From Mesaphorura yosii (lineage: Eukaryota; Arthropoda; Collembola; Poduromorpha; Tullbergiidae): 64,000 nt of DNA. The stretch spans positions 24,365-88,364 of the forward strand of contig WIXG01000325.1 in the NCBI GenBank assembly GCA_009869945.1, written 5' to 3'. Position numbers and translations under genes: made by a program. Shown piece after piece: positions 1-13,405 of this stretch. Below the pieces are notes generated by a model. It had not been told where the DNA came from. It made no database searches and saw only the letters and a list, made by a program, of their open reading frames with translations. The stretch's first letter is position 1; each line of letters begins with the position of its first letter.

Positions 1-1284
1 AAACTGGAAGTTGGCAAGATAAAACGCGATAACGAAATCAATGCCATGAAGCACAAAGTCCAAAGTAAGTGGGCCAGCTTGTCTCGCCATTTTTCTTGTA
101 AGTCCAAAGTAGTATGATGTGAATCTTCGCTTGTGACTGAAGGCCGAAGGAAAGACTTGGAAGATCTCATGGAGAAATACAACACAGTCAGATATGATGA
201 TTATGGAAATCTTGAGAAGCCAAAAGAATCTGCTGCGGTAAGTTCTTTTGAGCAAGACATGATTACATTTGTCACCTTGGCCTTCAACGTATTGTTTCTC
301 AATCTTGCAGCAACTGAGAACTTTGCTGCAAACAGCGGAGAAGCGTATGGAAGAAATGAGCACTAAAGTTGATCAAGAATCTGCAGACAAACTCGATACT
401 ACAATGCACGGAGCAAAACTCGCCGAGGAGAAATCGAAAGTCGTGCAGAAGAATCGCGATCATCTAACAAAGGCCATGGAAGTACTTGATGGGAATAAGG
501 TGCATAACATCTAGATATTTCTGGAGGTGGTGGCTGCGTATGCTCTGAAATATAATAGCCTTGATTTATTTTTCAGCGGAAAATTGTGATGGAAGCATAT
601 AATAAAATCAACCAAGAATTTGGCTCAATGATGACAACATTATTGCCTGAAGCGCAGGCCAAACTGGTCCCAGTAAATCCGAACGACTTGACCGACGGTC
701 TTAATGTAAGTCATGTCTGGCGTTTTTTGGCTGGTTGATTAGTAAAATTAATACTACCGATGTTTGTTTAGATTCACGTTTGCCTTGGCGGAAGTTGGAA
801 GGAGTCTTTGCTTGAGTTAAGTGGTGGGCAACGGTCCCTGGTGGCTTTGGCTCTTGTTCTGTCGTTATGCATGTACAAACCAGCTCCGTTTTACATCTTG
901 GATGAGGTTGACGCTGCCCTCGATCTCAGCCACACACAAAACATGGGCGTTATTATTAAGCAGCGATTCAAAGGCACACAGTTCGTTTGTGTATCGCTGA
1001 AAGAAGGTTCGTATTCAGGATTATCCTTAATTGAAGATTTGCATGCACGAATGAACTCTAGTATCATTTATCATTGCGCAGGAATGTTTACGAATGCAAA
1101 CACGCTGTTCAATGTGGCCTTCAACCGTGGGGTTTCCACGGTCACTTGTCAAAGGAAGGCAGGCGGATCCAGTACCAGAACCAATGCCGCTGCTTCTGTT
1201 ACTAGATCGTCAAAACAAAGTACCGCTGCTGCTGCGAGGGCAAGGCGTGCCAACCGAGACAGTGACGACGATGCGGAAGCCTAA
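1..1284 (+). CDS. SMC2: SMC2, condensin ATPase subunit, C-terminal part (5' truncated by window edge)
   Basis: SMC2 is the ATPase core of condensin, which compacts mitotic chromosomes in the nucleus. Six exons are visible: <1-64, 143-237, 311-499, 577-705, 772-1006, 1082-1284, all with GT-AG introns of 66-78 bp and matching phases. The first exons encode the end of the coiled coil (KHKVQ, then a charged helix). Exons 4-6 encode the C-terminal ATPase head: the ABC signature LSGGQRS, then Walker B and D-loop [17 protein letters not shown], then [19 protein letters not shown] and SLKEGMF are typical of SMC2 rather than SMC1, 3 or 4. The tail after GVSTVTCQ is Ala/Arg rich and ends in an acidic DSDDDAEA. 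The N-terminal head, hinge and most of the coil lie upstream of the window. Identity is very secure. Confidence 0.95.
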
Positions 1285-1490
1285 AAAGATAAAGTCCTGC
1301 AAATGCACCAGGTGCAAGTGCTGTTATGTTCTCAATTTGTTTACTAACCCGAACGTACATTGCAATGTTAACAACTTTCTCTGTAAGTACAATAATATTC
1401 TCGTGTTCATTTCTACATTTACAGTAAATTGGTCTCAAAATAGTTGTAAAATAGACCATACATACCACTGGATTGTTATTGATATGGAGA

Positions 1491-1496
1491 AATAAA
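1491..1496 (+). terminator. Poly(A) signal AATAAA for SMC2
   Basis: A perfect AATAAA lies 207 bp after the SMC2 stop codon, and it is the first good signal downstream. It lies 35 bp from the opposing signal of the convergent cuticle gene. Confidence 0.6.
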
Positions 1497-1530
1497 AGCG
1501 AGTTCCATCTCATTCCAATGATTCCAATTC

Positions 1531-1536
1531 TTTATT
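1531..1536 (-). terminator. Poly(A) signal AATAAA (minus strand) for the CPAP1 gene
   Basis: TTTATT on the plus strand reads AATAAA on the minus strand, about 315 bp after the cuticle gene stop. Another AATAAA overlaps the last codons of that gene (AAT AAA AGC TAG) but lies inside the CDS, so this one is the better candidate. Confidence 0.45.
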
Positions 1537-1849
1537 CCAACTTTTCATTCAAACACCTAAATTAGTGATGTATGATGAAGACTGTGATGTAAACATGTTA
1601 CATATAAAAATATATCGTAGTTAATATTTTAGGCTATGCTTAGGCTATTCCAAACTTAAATAACGAATTTGCGAAGAAAGGGCACAAGACTTGATGAACA
1701 AGGACTCGAAGTCAGTGCTCAGGGTTGTAAGCCATTTTGGAATCAAAAGAGAAGGGAATGGAAAGGAATATCTTGTGTACCATACGTGTAAGTAAAGTGC
1801 AAGGAAAGAATTATAAGTTAGAAATGATAGTGATAGAAATGACAAGTGC

Positions 1850-4800
1850 CTAGCTTTTATTCTTGAAGAAATAGTTTTGCCAGTTTGACGTATTTCGCTT
1901 GCGTCCAGTTTTGATCTTTTTGCCAAAAGTTGGCGACGCAGTTGTGGTCGCTGTTGTCTCGTACGCAATCACAATCGGTTGCTGGGTGCTCGTTGTTGTT
2001 GCAGTGAAGTCGTACGTGTGCACAGCGACGGGCGACGCTATCGTTGCGGAAGTCTCAGGATCGTATCGATGATGCACTTGCACCACGGGCGCCAATGTCG
2101 CCGTATCTTTTCCGAGTCTTGACAGCGATCGCAGCAGCTCCACGTAATTCTCGTCATCGCCCTGATTGTAGCTGGTCTTCGTATTGTATTTGGAGACTAT
2201 TTTGTCTCCTTGGAAGTTGTTATTGTTCGAGACCGTCGTTGGGGCGTACTTGTCCTTCGTGTTGTGGGTTGAGGTTCCTGGATAATTGCTGTTGCTGTTT
2301 CTGGTTTGAGCTGCATGATGCTGCTGCTGTTGCCGGTAACGATAGTAGTCATCCTGCGCCTGCGAAGGCGACGCTGGTTGTTGGCTTTGTCCCACTGTCT
2401 TGTGCGTCTGGTATTCGTTTTTGTAGTAGTCCACTTGCTCGCCGATTCGCCGAATATCCTGCTGGCTGTAGCTGTACGTACCGACTTCCCTGCTGGAAAT
2501 CGTTGATGGGCGCGGCGTCTCGCTTACCTTCATAAAGAACTGCTGTGGAACTGCTTTTGCGGCGTACATTAAACCATCATACGTTGTGGTCGGCTGCGGC
2601 TGTGGTCTTCTCGTTGTCGTTTGAACGACAGTTGGAATCGGATTGTGGTGGTACACGTTCGCATTGTTGGGCTTTATCGTCGTGGCGAAGATTGTAGACT
2701 TGTGTGCTGTACCATTGTAATGACTACGGTAAGGTACGGGCGCAGATCCCTGAGCTCCGTTGCTGCTGCTTGTGCCCGTTGCTGACGCCGACGGTGAATA
2801 AGTTTTCGCAAAGTTAAACTTGAACCCAGACTCGTAATCGTTCTCGAATCCTGCATTCTTCCTCGTGGTTGTGTAGTAGTTTTCTGCACCAGCATTCGGC
2901 CTTGACGATGACGACTGGTATTGGTTCGACTTGTAATTGTTATTTTGAACAATGAAAGGGTTTTTGTAGTTTGCCGAGCTGCTGCTGCTTGGTCTGATCG
3001 TGCTGGTCGTGGGCAGATAAGCGCCACTGTCAGTTGTGTAGCTTGTCTTCACAGCGATTGCGTAGTTGTCATTGTATCTTGTTTGGAGGGGCGGTGGAGG
3101 TGTGTAGTGCTTTGCAGGCGATGGTGAAGGACTGCTGGTGTACTGCGATGGTGGCGGTCCAAAATGAGCCTGTTGCTTCAATGGTGCCGAGGGTCCGGGC
3201 CCCGACACACTCGTTGTTCGTTGAGATGAAGTTTCAGGCACCCGAGGTGAAGTTGATTGTTTGATAAACGGATTTTGGATCTGATTCTCGCGTGGTCCCA
3301 GGTTCTTTGAAGGCGAAGGGCTCAGAAGCACAGCGGTATTCGTTTGTGGAGCGAACGTTGGCTGGCTCTTTTTGATACCGTACATCAAATCCTCGCTGCT
3401 GTACCTCTTCGTGGTAGGGATGGGCTTGTCTCTCAACACGTACGTCTCATACGGTACATTGGTGGCAGTTTCCCTCGAAGAAAACGTGCTCGTTTGATAA
3501 ACGTCTGAGTTGGTCCTACCGCTTCCCGTGTTGCTTGGAGTCGAGAAGCTACCTTGATTGTCACCTCGATGACTGATTTCTCTTCTGTACGCGTTTCCTC
3601 CCGTTCCTTGAGCCCCGCTTTCGATAGCTTGCAAGATTTCGCGGGTTGACTGCGAACTCGAGCTTGTTCCAACTGAGGCGACGGGTCTCGGAGCCTGTGA
3701 CACAGGTCGTCTTGTGTCCTCACCAGAAACTGAGACGGACTGCTTCACAGTCACCTGATTGCCAAAGAGATCGATGCCTGGACCAGCATAAATGTACTGA
3801 TTTCTTGTGTAGTAATCCGGTGCTGTTGCACACTAAAAAGAAATTACCAATTGCCATCGTCAATCATCAATTAACACCATCAAAACCACAATCATGTCAA
3901 TCAGCAGTTTCGCTATCGCATTACTTACATCCACATTGTACCACCAGTCGCAGACGTACAGTTGCTGGTTGAACAGTGTCCCATTAGGGCAAAGGAAGGC
4001 GTCACCCTTGTTCTTTTGGCAAATCCAAAAAACCTACAGAACATTGCCAACTGATTAAACTAATTATCATGAAGTCATGCGATATTTGTTCAAGAACATG
4101 AATAAATTCATAGCTTGATTTTAGCCTTCCGAATGAAAAGCCGTTGATTCCTAATTCATTTTTCACATTTACCCGGAACCATCACAGAGATTTTTTCTCG
4201 ATTTTCGTAATGCGTAAAGTTATGGCAAAGCGGTCAAACGGCAAAAGCTAGCTAGATTTTTACCTGGCACTTGGCGTCAGTGTCGGCATAATATCCGGGC
4301 CACTCTTGTCCCTTGCAGTCAAAGTTTGTTTTTGGCAGCGCTGCGTAGATTGGATAGTCCACACCAGCCTCGCCAGGAATTCCGTTTCCGTCACATCCCT
4401 CGCCGCAATCATCGTCGCCAGAACTCCTGTTCTGGGTCTTTCGGGACCCTGTAGCAATTTAATTTCGCAATCGTACTTGTATAGGATGACCTTAATATCA
4501 TTTTCACGCCCTCCCTGCTTCATTTCATTGAAATTCGTCGCAAAATGAATGCATGCGTCGGCGCGTGCAGTCAGCTACAATAATAGGAATCTAATCGCTG
4601 GCTTCGCAGGACATTGCAGATTGCAGTGCAGTGAAGAAGGGTCGGTCAATTAAGATAATTGGCTCGGCCCTCAATTGCACATGTATTTTTATGGCGCAAT
4701 GCAACTCGATAAGTGCTCTTTTCAATTACAATTACACGTCTCACGACGACCGACCTGATGAGCTCAATTCATCCAATTCACCAGCTCGCTGCTCAATTTT

Positions 4801-7800
4801 TCCAAGCAAAATTGTTCGTACTCGTACGAATTTCATATGAAAAATGAATATTCATACTGCGAACGGTAATCAGCATGAATAATGGGAAAGAAATCTAATT
4901 ACGTCACGTTTCTACATTCCACATACGCTTGGTGTAAAACGTGAAAACCTCAAAACAGAGTGCTTATTGTGGAAACAAAAGAAGTGAACCCATTATTAAC
5001 GTTATTATTGCGACTGCGGCTGCTGCGACTGGCTGCCTGGCTAGCTGGGACACTTTAACGTTAACGTATTAAATGCTGCATCGCGTAGAATACAGAAAAG
5101 GGTTCAAAAAGGTCAATGAAGAAAACCACCACCGCGCCAGGCCAGCAAGCAGGACACGATAACAATGCACAAAACGAAGAAGTACGCAAACGCCAAGTCA
5201 AATGAATTATTGTATGCATGTAACTCAATTTCATCATTGTAATTGATACTTATCTTTTAACTAGTGCAGGGCAGTGTGCTGCGCTACGCGGTGTAGTGCA
5301 TTGCCTCGGTTTTGGTCTTGCTTATTGGTCAAGCACTGCTTTGTTATTGTATTTCGATTATTACATAAAAAGTTCTCAATATCAAGTCGCATTACACTAT
5401 CATTATGTACGAAATTATATAATTTGCGTTTATGATGGGTAGTTAAATAGGGTATTATTATCTTTTATGGTATGAGCCCGTCTTTCATTCAGTGCACAAC
5501 CATCGTAGCCTCTTCGCTGTTCTTCATAGTCTGTCGTTGTCTTATGGGAATTACATGACGATGAAAGAGAAAGATAAGGTCGCGAGCCGCGTGAGCCAGC
5601 GTGAGACTCGCGAATGCGACTGGGACGCTGAATACCAGAGCTTCATCGATGAAGTGTATAGAAAGCAAAAGCAAAAGCAATTTGACCATGTTATGATTAA
5701 GGCATGGTATTTTATTTATCTGGCGAATGCAAAATTCGTAAATCGTGCGTTATTGGACTTAAATTTAAGATTATGACCCTGTCCACATTTTATTGGAGTA
5801 AACGTGGAAGATTTCGCCACAGGCTTTGCCTTTGCCCTTCATCTTCATCTTGAAGTGGTTGGCTTGAGCAATTCGGCAATTTCATCCGCTTTATGCGAAA
5901 AAGGTGTCAAAACCTTCGAATTTGAGCCTCGTCCGATTTCACTAATATGTACTAATTTATGCCATGCGGCTGCACGCGGCTTGAATTCCTATTCTAAACC
6001 GCCAGCTCATTATTTGATTACATCAGCGAACTTTGCTCAGCCCGGCTTCTCAAAATCAAAGCTTCAAAACACGTAACCTGTAATTAATAATGCATTTTAC
6101 ATGTTCATATCACTCGATTCGTGCAATATTCTCACACTCTCAATTGAACTGAACGGAATAGTGTTAATAAGAAGCCAGACTCAAGCTGGGCATCAACTTT
6201 CATTTTGCGAGGCTTCTGTTCGCACTGCACAGAGAAGAGACTTTTCTAATACACGCGTTTTAGTCGCCGTGGCTGTAAACTCGTTATCAATGTTAGAATC
6301 TGAGCAAAAATTCCCAAACTTGTACCACAATTGCAGCAGCAGCGTACAGGTTCCAACTTTATTCATAATGTAGTTGATTTGTGATGTGTGTTTTTGTGTT
6401 ACGTTACGTGAAAACTGGGTTAACTAACACGCGTAACAATGGAAGAAGATTGTTAAATAACCACGAAACAGAAATAAAAATGCGGAGGCTTAACAATTGC
6501 TGATAAAGGATTATATCATCACACGTCGGCACTTCGTACGCCAGCCTATGTGGACGTGAAATAAGAAAGTATTCCAAGGAGAATGGAATAACTTGAGTTT
6601 CAGTTACTGGGCTTTGCTCTCTGCTTGGAATGCTCGGTGGTGATTATGAATGATGACTTTAAACATGATAAAAGGTTCGATTGCAATAAGTGCGATGCGT
6701 CTGCGGCTGTTTATGTTGAGAGTTCTCGTTTTCATCGGTCAAGGCGAAACAAATTAGCAAATTAATATGCCAGACACAAACATGTACATAAAAATAGAAT
6801 TTGGTGAGAGAAAAATGAGAATTGGGTCCAATTTTATAAAAATGCAAAATTACTTATTAATTTCATTGCGTCGCGCTGCATTTCAAGGACTCACATTCTT
6901 CAAGCCGGCTCACTAAATTCGCATTCACAGGCAATCGTGAACGAACGTGATAATGATGACGGCTCAATTCAATTCAAGACTCAAGAGAAGAGACGGACGA
7001 GGATAAAAGATGCCTAGTTCCCTAATTCCCCTAATTGGATAATTACATACTGCGGAGCGTAGTTACAGTCTTGCAGTTGCGGTATCTCAAATTAATTACC
7101 TTGTGCGTTGTATCTCCCGTCATCATTTTGGTTTGGATTCCTCGTCGGATAATCCACGTTACGATTTCCAGCATTGTACGGGTTATCCTCCGGTCGGCGT
7201 GGCTGCTGCTGTTGCTGCTGTCGCGGTCTTCTATCGTAATTAGAGTCTAATGGAACGTCGGTGAATCCAAGTAAATGTTGCTGCGTCTGCCTTTTGTCCT
7301 GTGGAACCAAACCATGATCAATTAGAAGCTGTAATACAATTAAGTGTAATTTAATGACATAACTTACGTGTCTTCCTTTCCTCACTCTGGCCACCCGTAC
7401 TCGAGAGGTTTCGACTTGAGGTATTAATTCTGAAATGAACACGCAAAAAATTAGTCACAAATTAAGCAATGATTGAATAGCGACGAGTGGCCTAAAATGT
7501 AAGGTCGACGAAGCTTTACACAAAGTAGATTCGCCTGTTAACTGACCGTAATCCAAATATTAATTCGGAAACACCCTTTCTTGACCACAAGCCATTGTTT
7601 GTCGTAATTGGTTCGTGAAGATGATACGACACGTGAATAGGTGATACGGATTTGTGGAATGACGTGAATATTTGGTTTCTTAATCAGAACAGCTGTAAAG
7701 AGTAGAAGCACTAATTGAGCATTCTTGCTTTATCATGAAAACAAGACCAAAGACGAGATTTTTGCTGACTCAGAAGTGAATTGTCGTTCTGATCACTGCA

Positions 7801-10800
7801 CATATGCGCCATTTCATGTCTTGTCTTCTTGAGAGCCATGCATCTTCCAAGTACAATAAAAATACACAAAGATTAATTGTGGCAATGCCAAAATGGAGGC
7901 AGGCTAGCCGGAGCCTTGATTTTATGACTCACGACCTCGTGAGAAGCGATCACATGTTAATCGAGCCCGCATGATACAATATAAAGTCACGGTTTAATCT
8001 CCTGACCTTTCACGTACGTATAGGGTTCATCCTCGTCGTTACAGAGTTTGGAAACAATGACGATAATGAAGAAAATGAAGAATGGACTTTGTTGGTTTGA
8101 TTGCTGGCTAACACACGCGTGCGCGTGTCAACTGTCAACCAGAATGACACAAGAAATTTCACTTTGGCGAGGTCCTTACGCTTTCAATTCCATTTCCATC
8201 CATTCGGTCCTCGCACCGCCGCGTCTTCGAAGAATTCATTTAAACGTCGAATTGCTGGCAATAAAAATGCAATTGTGTCCAATTCTGTCGTGAAAATTGT
8301 TTTCCTTTCACAACAACAGACAACTCGGTGCTAATTTACAAGTTTCACAATTTGCACAAGTATTCCTCCTTGGTGAAATGAATCCTGATTGCTAATTATG
8401 CCAAGTGTTTGTCTATTGTTTTGAATGCACGCGGAATGCAGAATGCGTATTTTTTTTAACTTTTATTTGGTTTTGTATGTGCATTTGTGTTTGTATTTGC
8501 ACGTGTTATGCGTTACGCATGCTACATGAAGCGGCAAGCGTAATTTATTGTCATTGTCATCACCTCCACATCGCGGAAACTTCCTTTGAGCTAATTATTC
8601 GTGGTGCAGAAACAAAGAAGAATACAGAAACTTCATTTTACGCGATTATGGGAAGAAGAATGCAGTTTCATTGTGACTATTCAAGTCTTTGAGAGCACAA
8701 AGTGCATTTTTGCATTCAAGGCATAAAACGTCGGTCTTTTAAATGCGCGAGTCTTTCAATGGGTGTCGAAAAACAGGTAAATGCTGAATTTTGGTGCATT
8801 CAGCTTCAATTTAAGAGTTTGCAATTCAATGCAATGCATTTCAATGTGTTTAAACTGCGGAAACGCACGCTGAGCTCGCAAAGCACCGCAATTCAGAAAC
8901 TATTCGTCATTTGTAAAATAAGCTTTAAAAAATATCATTCTTGGCCGAGTTATTCAATATTTCACATCAGGATCGTGTAAACTGCCTCGAATTCAGGAGC
9001 GGAATACGAATAAGGTTCAGACTGGCTTTACTGTTCATCACCTCAATGCACAATTGCACTATCGATTTCTTCATCAGCAAATAACAACAATGCACTTTAC
9101 TATCAGGGCGAAGGATCTTCTTCACGGTCGGTGTATTCGTTTATTGGTCTGGATGCTGTTTGACCTGTATAATCGAGCGAGGAAACAGGGTCACATGGTT
9201 TGACTGCATTATTCTGTGAATTTATGAGTCAGGCCAGTCAGGCGCGCGGCAATGTGGGTGCGGCGAGGCTCGCAGGCTCGCGTGACTGGCCAGAACGTGT
9301 TGCACACTTGTACGCTTATAAACGTGTGACCCGACCGTTGAAAATCCATTGTTTTAATTTAATATACAAATATTGCATTGCAATACGCATTATGGTCGAT
9401 TATCATGTGTGATTACTTAATAAATGAGTCCTGCCCCGTGCACTCTGCACGCATCAGCCTGTCTTCGTTTGGATGCTTTCGCGTGGAGGATCGATCATGA
9501 AATATGAAACATGTGAATTACGGGCGATTATCTAATCTTCATTCTTTGTCCCAAGCGCAAAGCAAACATTTCGACAAGATAAGTAATCTTAATGACTACG
9601 ACCGCGAATGCGGATTGCGGATTTTGCAACATGTGCAGTGCAAATTGACGTGGTGAATGTATATGCGAGGAATCTCGAAAGGAAATTGTCTGTCACTTTT
9701 CATAGCCAAGACGCTAGTATTTGATCATAAAATCGAACCTCTTTGAAGAATCGTGAGTTATGAATGCGGATGGCGATTTGGCGTATTGATGATGAACCAT
9801 GAAGCGTGATGCATGAACCAGGCCTTTATTGAGCTCATGTGTTAATTTTTGCGCATCAAAATAGGACGGCGGTAATTACAGGTTGATTAGATCGTGTTGA
9901 CTTGGTCTTGTATTACGTGTGAATGAAGATGTCATCAAAATATTCATCTTTGTTTTATCGAGCTGTCAATTTTAGAGATGAGCTTGCATAATACGTGCGC
10001 TAAAATGCAAGCGGTAATTGTGTCCCCATCAAATTTTTAATCAATGCGGTAGTCGTTAAATAAATCGAAGGCAAAAGACTGTGGTTTCGAGAGTGGGAAC
10101 AGCTGATTCTATTTACGTAAGGCAAACATGTCATTAGGGACACAATCAATCAAATGCAAAGATCGAAGTCAACGAGAAGACGAACGAGACATGGAATCAC
10201 GCAAATCGTGGTTTCTTTTACTCTGAAACTGTGCCTGAGAAAATAAAAATAAAATTTCGCTTTCGTTTTCGTTTTGGGTTCGAATCAGCCAGAGCATGCC
10301 CGCATCGTAATGACAACACAAATGAATGCTCATCATCTTCTGGGAACTGGGAATGAAAAATGACAAGATGAGAAATGAGAGATGAAGTCTGTAATTGATG
10401 GCTAAGCCGCCAAGGAGTTGAAAGGTGAAATGCAATTTGGAATGAGGGATTTGGGGATTCTGAAACAATAACAATGGCAAAATGCGACTTGCTAAATGCT
10501 TAATCTCGTCCATATATGAGAAGACGCGGCCAGAATTAAGAGATCATGATTACCACAACGCAGCGGCAGCAGCAGCAGCAGTGGGCTTGGCCTTTCTATT
10601 CACCATCGCTTTGCCTGCTACGGCGATGCGAAGTGAGACTAAAATTGTGCGTGGGAATAAAATTTTGGAGTTGTAAGAGTTTGGAGAGTCAGATATACAC
10701 AATTAGCAAAGGATAAACAACACGGAACATTTGCTAATTCGCTAATTCGAATTAAACACGCATTAGCTCGCTAGCTGCTTTCTTTGAAGACGCGTTCGCA

Positions 10801-12123
10801 GTCGCACAAATTCCTACACGTCGTTTGGTTGATTGAAATTATGACTTGTTTTAGGTGCAGAATCAGATCAGTTATAGACTGACTCAAAGGTTTTAAATGG
10901 AATGATGATGATTTACATAAACAATCGACGAGCAATGATCCTCAAGAATCTGATCATGCATGAGTCAGGCATTTCGCTTTTCGTGTTTATGATCTCGTTT
11001 TCTTTTTCTGGTCAAAGACGGGTGTGGTTTTGAGGTTTCAGTCTCAAGACTAATGATGAGAAGAAGAGCTCCACACGGCCCGGCAGCTCTAAAAGCTTGT
11101 CATTCCATATTTATGATTCATGAGTTCTGTGAAATGAAATTGCACCATAACAGGAATAAGTCTGATGTTTTTATGAAGCGCTTCCACTCAATTACTCCGT
11201 CAACTGTCAAAAAGCACGTTAAAACCTCAAAAGATTCATAAGAACTCTATTTTTACATTTAAGAGCTTTATTTTTGTGTGCACGTTTGCATTTTCGCAAG
11301 AAATTGCATGAATTTTAGGCCAGGCATTTGCATTTTCCTCGAAAAGACGAGTCGCAGTCTCGCAGTCACGAGACCCCATTTCGTCCTGGCTCGGCTTGGG
11401 ATGACAGCAATTAATAAATGGTATGTCAATCGTCAATCAAGGTCGTTATTTTATTTTGGCTCTCTCGCGCAATTCGCGATTGCAATTCTCTTTGTACATT
11501 TGTACGTGCTCTCGTGCGTTTTCTGATGATTGCTTTGCTGTGGCGTGCAGCGGTGCAGCGTATCGTTTGTTTTTGTTTTGATTAATGTTTGAAGTTTGAT
11601 CATGCTCATCAACTCAACTCTCAGCTGGTTGGCTTTATTTTATTTTTGTGCAAGTTGAAGTCGGATTTCGTAATAAAAGACGGTATGGCACCGCGGCACG
11701 CAAAACGCAAAACACAAAATCGTAATTCGTACTGCAAGAAGATGACAAGTCTAAAATAATTTTGATTCATGTTTTTCCATTTCATGCACATATTTCTGGT
11801 GATGCTCAACGTCAAAGCTCAATGCACTGTGTACGGTGCGCGGATTTCGTAAGACTTCTTGTTGAAACGCCCGCACGAAATAATTGTACCTGTATTGATT
11901 ACGATAGAGCTCAAGACTGAAGAAGAATCAAGAACTCTTGTTCTTGCTCGTGTTAGTCATGCAGAGGAATTTCTCTTATGCAATGAATCAGATTTATGAT
12001 TTACTACTCTTCACTGTAGCGTCAGTATTCCTCTGAAAAGTTCCATAGATAGTTTGGAAACTTACCTTGTACGAGGAGGAGAAGGGTTAAGAATCCAAAA
12101 ATGGCACACGTGAATTTCTGCAT
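1850..12123 (-). CDS. Cuticular protein with one chitin-binding Peritrophin-A domain (CPAP1 type), long disordered tail
   Basis: Six exons (minus): 12123-12066, 7429-7368, 7298-7100, 4448-4264, 4033-3929, 3832-1850. They sum to 864 codons with every phase matching. Exon 1 encodes a signal peptide (MQKFTCAIFGFLTLLLLVQ). Exons 2-3 give a basic, Gln-rich linker. Exons 4-6 encode one CBM14 domain with six cysteines at about residues 151, 167, 173, 183, 196 and 204. The spacing 15-5-9-12-7 and the words YYADTDAKC, FLCPNGTLFNQ and CDWWYNVDC are typical of CPAP1 proteins. The remaining ~650 residues are Ser/Thr/Pro/Gln/Asn/Tyr rich and low complexity. The protein is probably secreted and binds chitin in the exoskeleton. 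Which CPAP1 subgroup it belongs to cannot be told from the sequence alone. Confidence 0.9.
4449..7099 (-). other. CPAP1 intron 3 (2.65 kb)
   Basis: This is the intron between the Gln-rich exon (ending 7100) and the first chitin-binding exon (starting 4448). It is AT rich, with scattered short open frames that lack splice or start context. I see no gene or recognisable mobile element. Confidence 0.75.
7430..12065 (-). other. CPAP1 intron 1 (4.6 kb)
   Basis: The intron separates the signal-peptide exon from the rest of the protein. Donor GTAAGG and acceptor TTCATTTCAG are good. No gene is supported inside. A long first intron is a common place for enhancers, but none can be identified by eye. 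Confidence 0.75.
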
Positions 12124-13405
12124 GATTCCGACTACAATATTTGAACCTGGACAATTTCTGATCCGAATAATGCTTCTCCGGGAAGGAAGCAGAAAATTGT
12201 AACCTAATTCTCTGGAAACCGACCAATAAAAGTAGAACTACGCTCTTCTGATCACTCTTCGTATTCCTATTCGAGTACAGTCATGCTTGACTTCACAAAG
12301 TATACAAAATCACAGCCTGAAGTACGTCTAGAAGGATCCACTCGCTGGCTGGACACAGGAAGGCCGGTCCGTCCAGCTACGTAACAACCGGTGAGGAAGT
12401 CATTCTCATGCTTGACGCAACCAAATCAAAACACGATCACTGCAAAAGCGACTAAGCGGCAGAGACAAAGAAATGCGGCAAGACAGATGCAAATTGACTG
12501 AAAGTGAAACTGAAAAGAAGATGATCTTGTGAAAGGTACTTGGCTTTTATACAGCGGATGTTCCCTTCTCTTGATTCACATACATGCTTTACAATTCGCA
12601 AGACGCGGCGTGAAGACGCGTCCGTCCAAGTTACGGTTACATTGCGCTGCGATTATGTTACCCATCGCCATTCTTGCTTTCGCGAAGAAATACGTAAGAG
12701 TGAACGTTATGTAAGCGAATAACGAAAGCATGGGCTTAGGCTTGGGTATCGCCTGAACGAGAATTGTTACATGCATTTTGCTGCATTTTGTGCATAAAAT
12801 GGGAAAGATAATGAATTCTCAGGCTACCCCATGTTTTAAGCAAGCTTCTCATCAATTAAATTAAATTGACGCGTAGATGATTAAAGGGTAAATTTGACTT
12901 CGGCATTCTTAAGACCGAAATTTTTGAGACAAGAGCAGAGTCCCGATTAGTCACCACCTGCTTTAGTTCACTTGTGGTCTGCCATGCCATCGCTACACAA
13001 TAGAACAATGAAGTTACCGCGACTATGACTTTGGCGCGGGCTATGACTACGACGAGTTCAATTCATTTGTCTGGAATTCCGAGACAAATCGTTAAATGAA
13101 CTCATGCACGCGCATACCTCTTCCAGGGTTAAATGCTTGAAATTACACTGAAGCTATTAAAGCTCGAGACTCGAGGAAGTAACTTACCAACAATGTAGTG
13201 AATGCCAGTCGCTTTTTAGCATGAATTAAAAAGAAGCCAGCGATGAGACAGTGGTAGTTCGCGTAGTTTCTTTCCGTTGAACTGGAACAGGCATAGGCAC
13301 ATCGTCTACTTCATTGACTTCATTCATACTTCAGACTTCGACAAAATAGCCAGGCGTCTTTGACTGATCAGTTTACAAGCTTATACTATCTCCAAATAAA
13401 AAAAC
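12124..13405. other. Divergent intergenic region between CPAP1 and the ABCG gene
   Basis: 1.28 kb separates the CPAP1 start codon (minus) from the ABCG start codon (plus), so it must hold both promoters. A TATA box for CPAP1 is visible at 12544-12551. No equally clear TATA box precedes the ABCG start. No coding exon is supported. Confidence 0.7.
12544..12551 (-). promoter_or_regulatory. TATA box (TATAAAAG) of the CPAP1 gene
   Basis: Minus-strand TATAAAAG with GC-containing flanks lies 421 bp upstream of the CPAP1 start codon, predicting transcription from about 12515. TATA-driven promoters are common for cuticle genes. The start site is inferred only. Confidence 0.5.

Noticed and set aside
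2044..2535. 163-codon open frame on the plus strand
   Set aside because: Antisense shadow of the low-complexity last exon of the cuticle gene; composition is forced by the Ser/Thr/Gln codons opposite.
4260..4523. 87-codon minus-strand open frame
   Set aside because: Wrong frame over the chitin-binding exon 4448-4264; the correct frame gives the six-cysteine domain.
10255..10290. GGTTCGAATC, like a tRNA B box
   Set aside because: No A box or acceptor stem pairing upstream at the needed distance.
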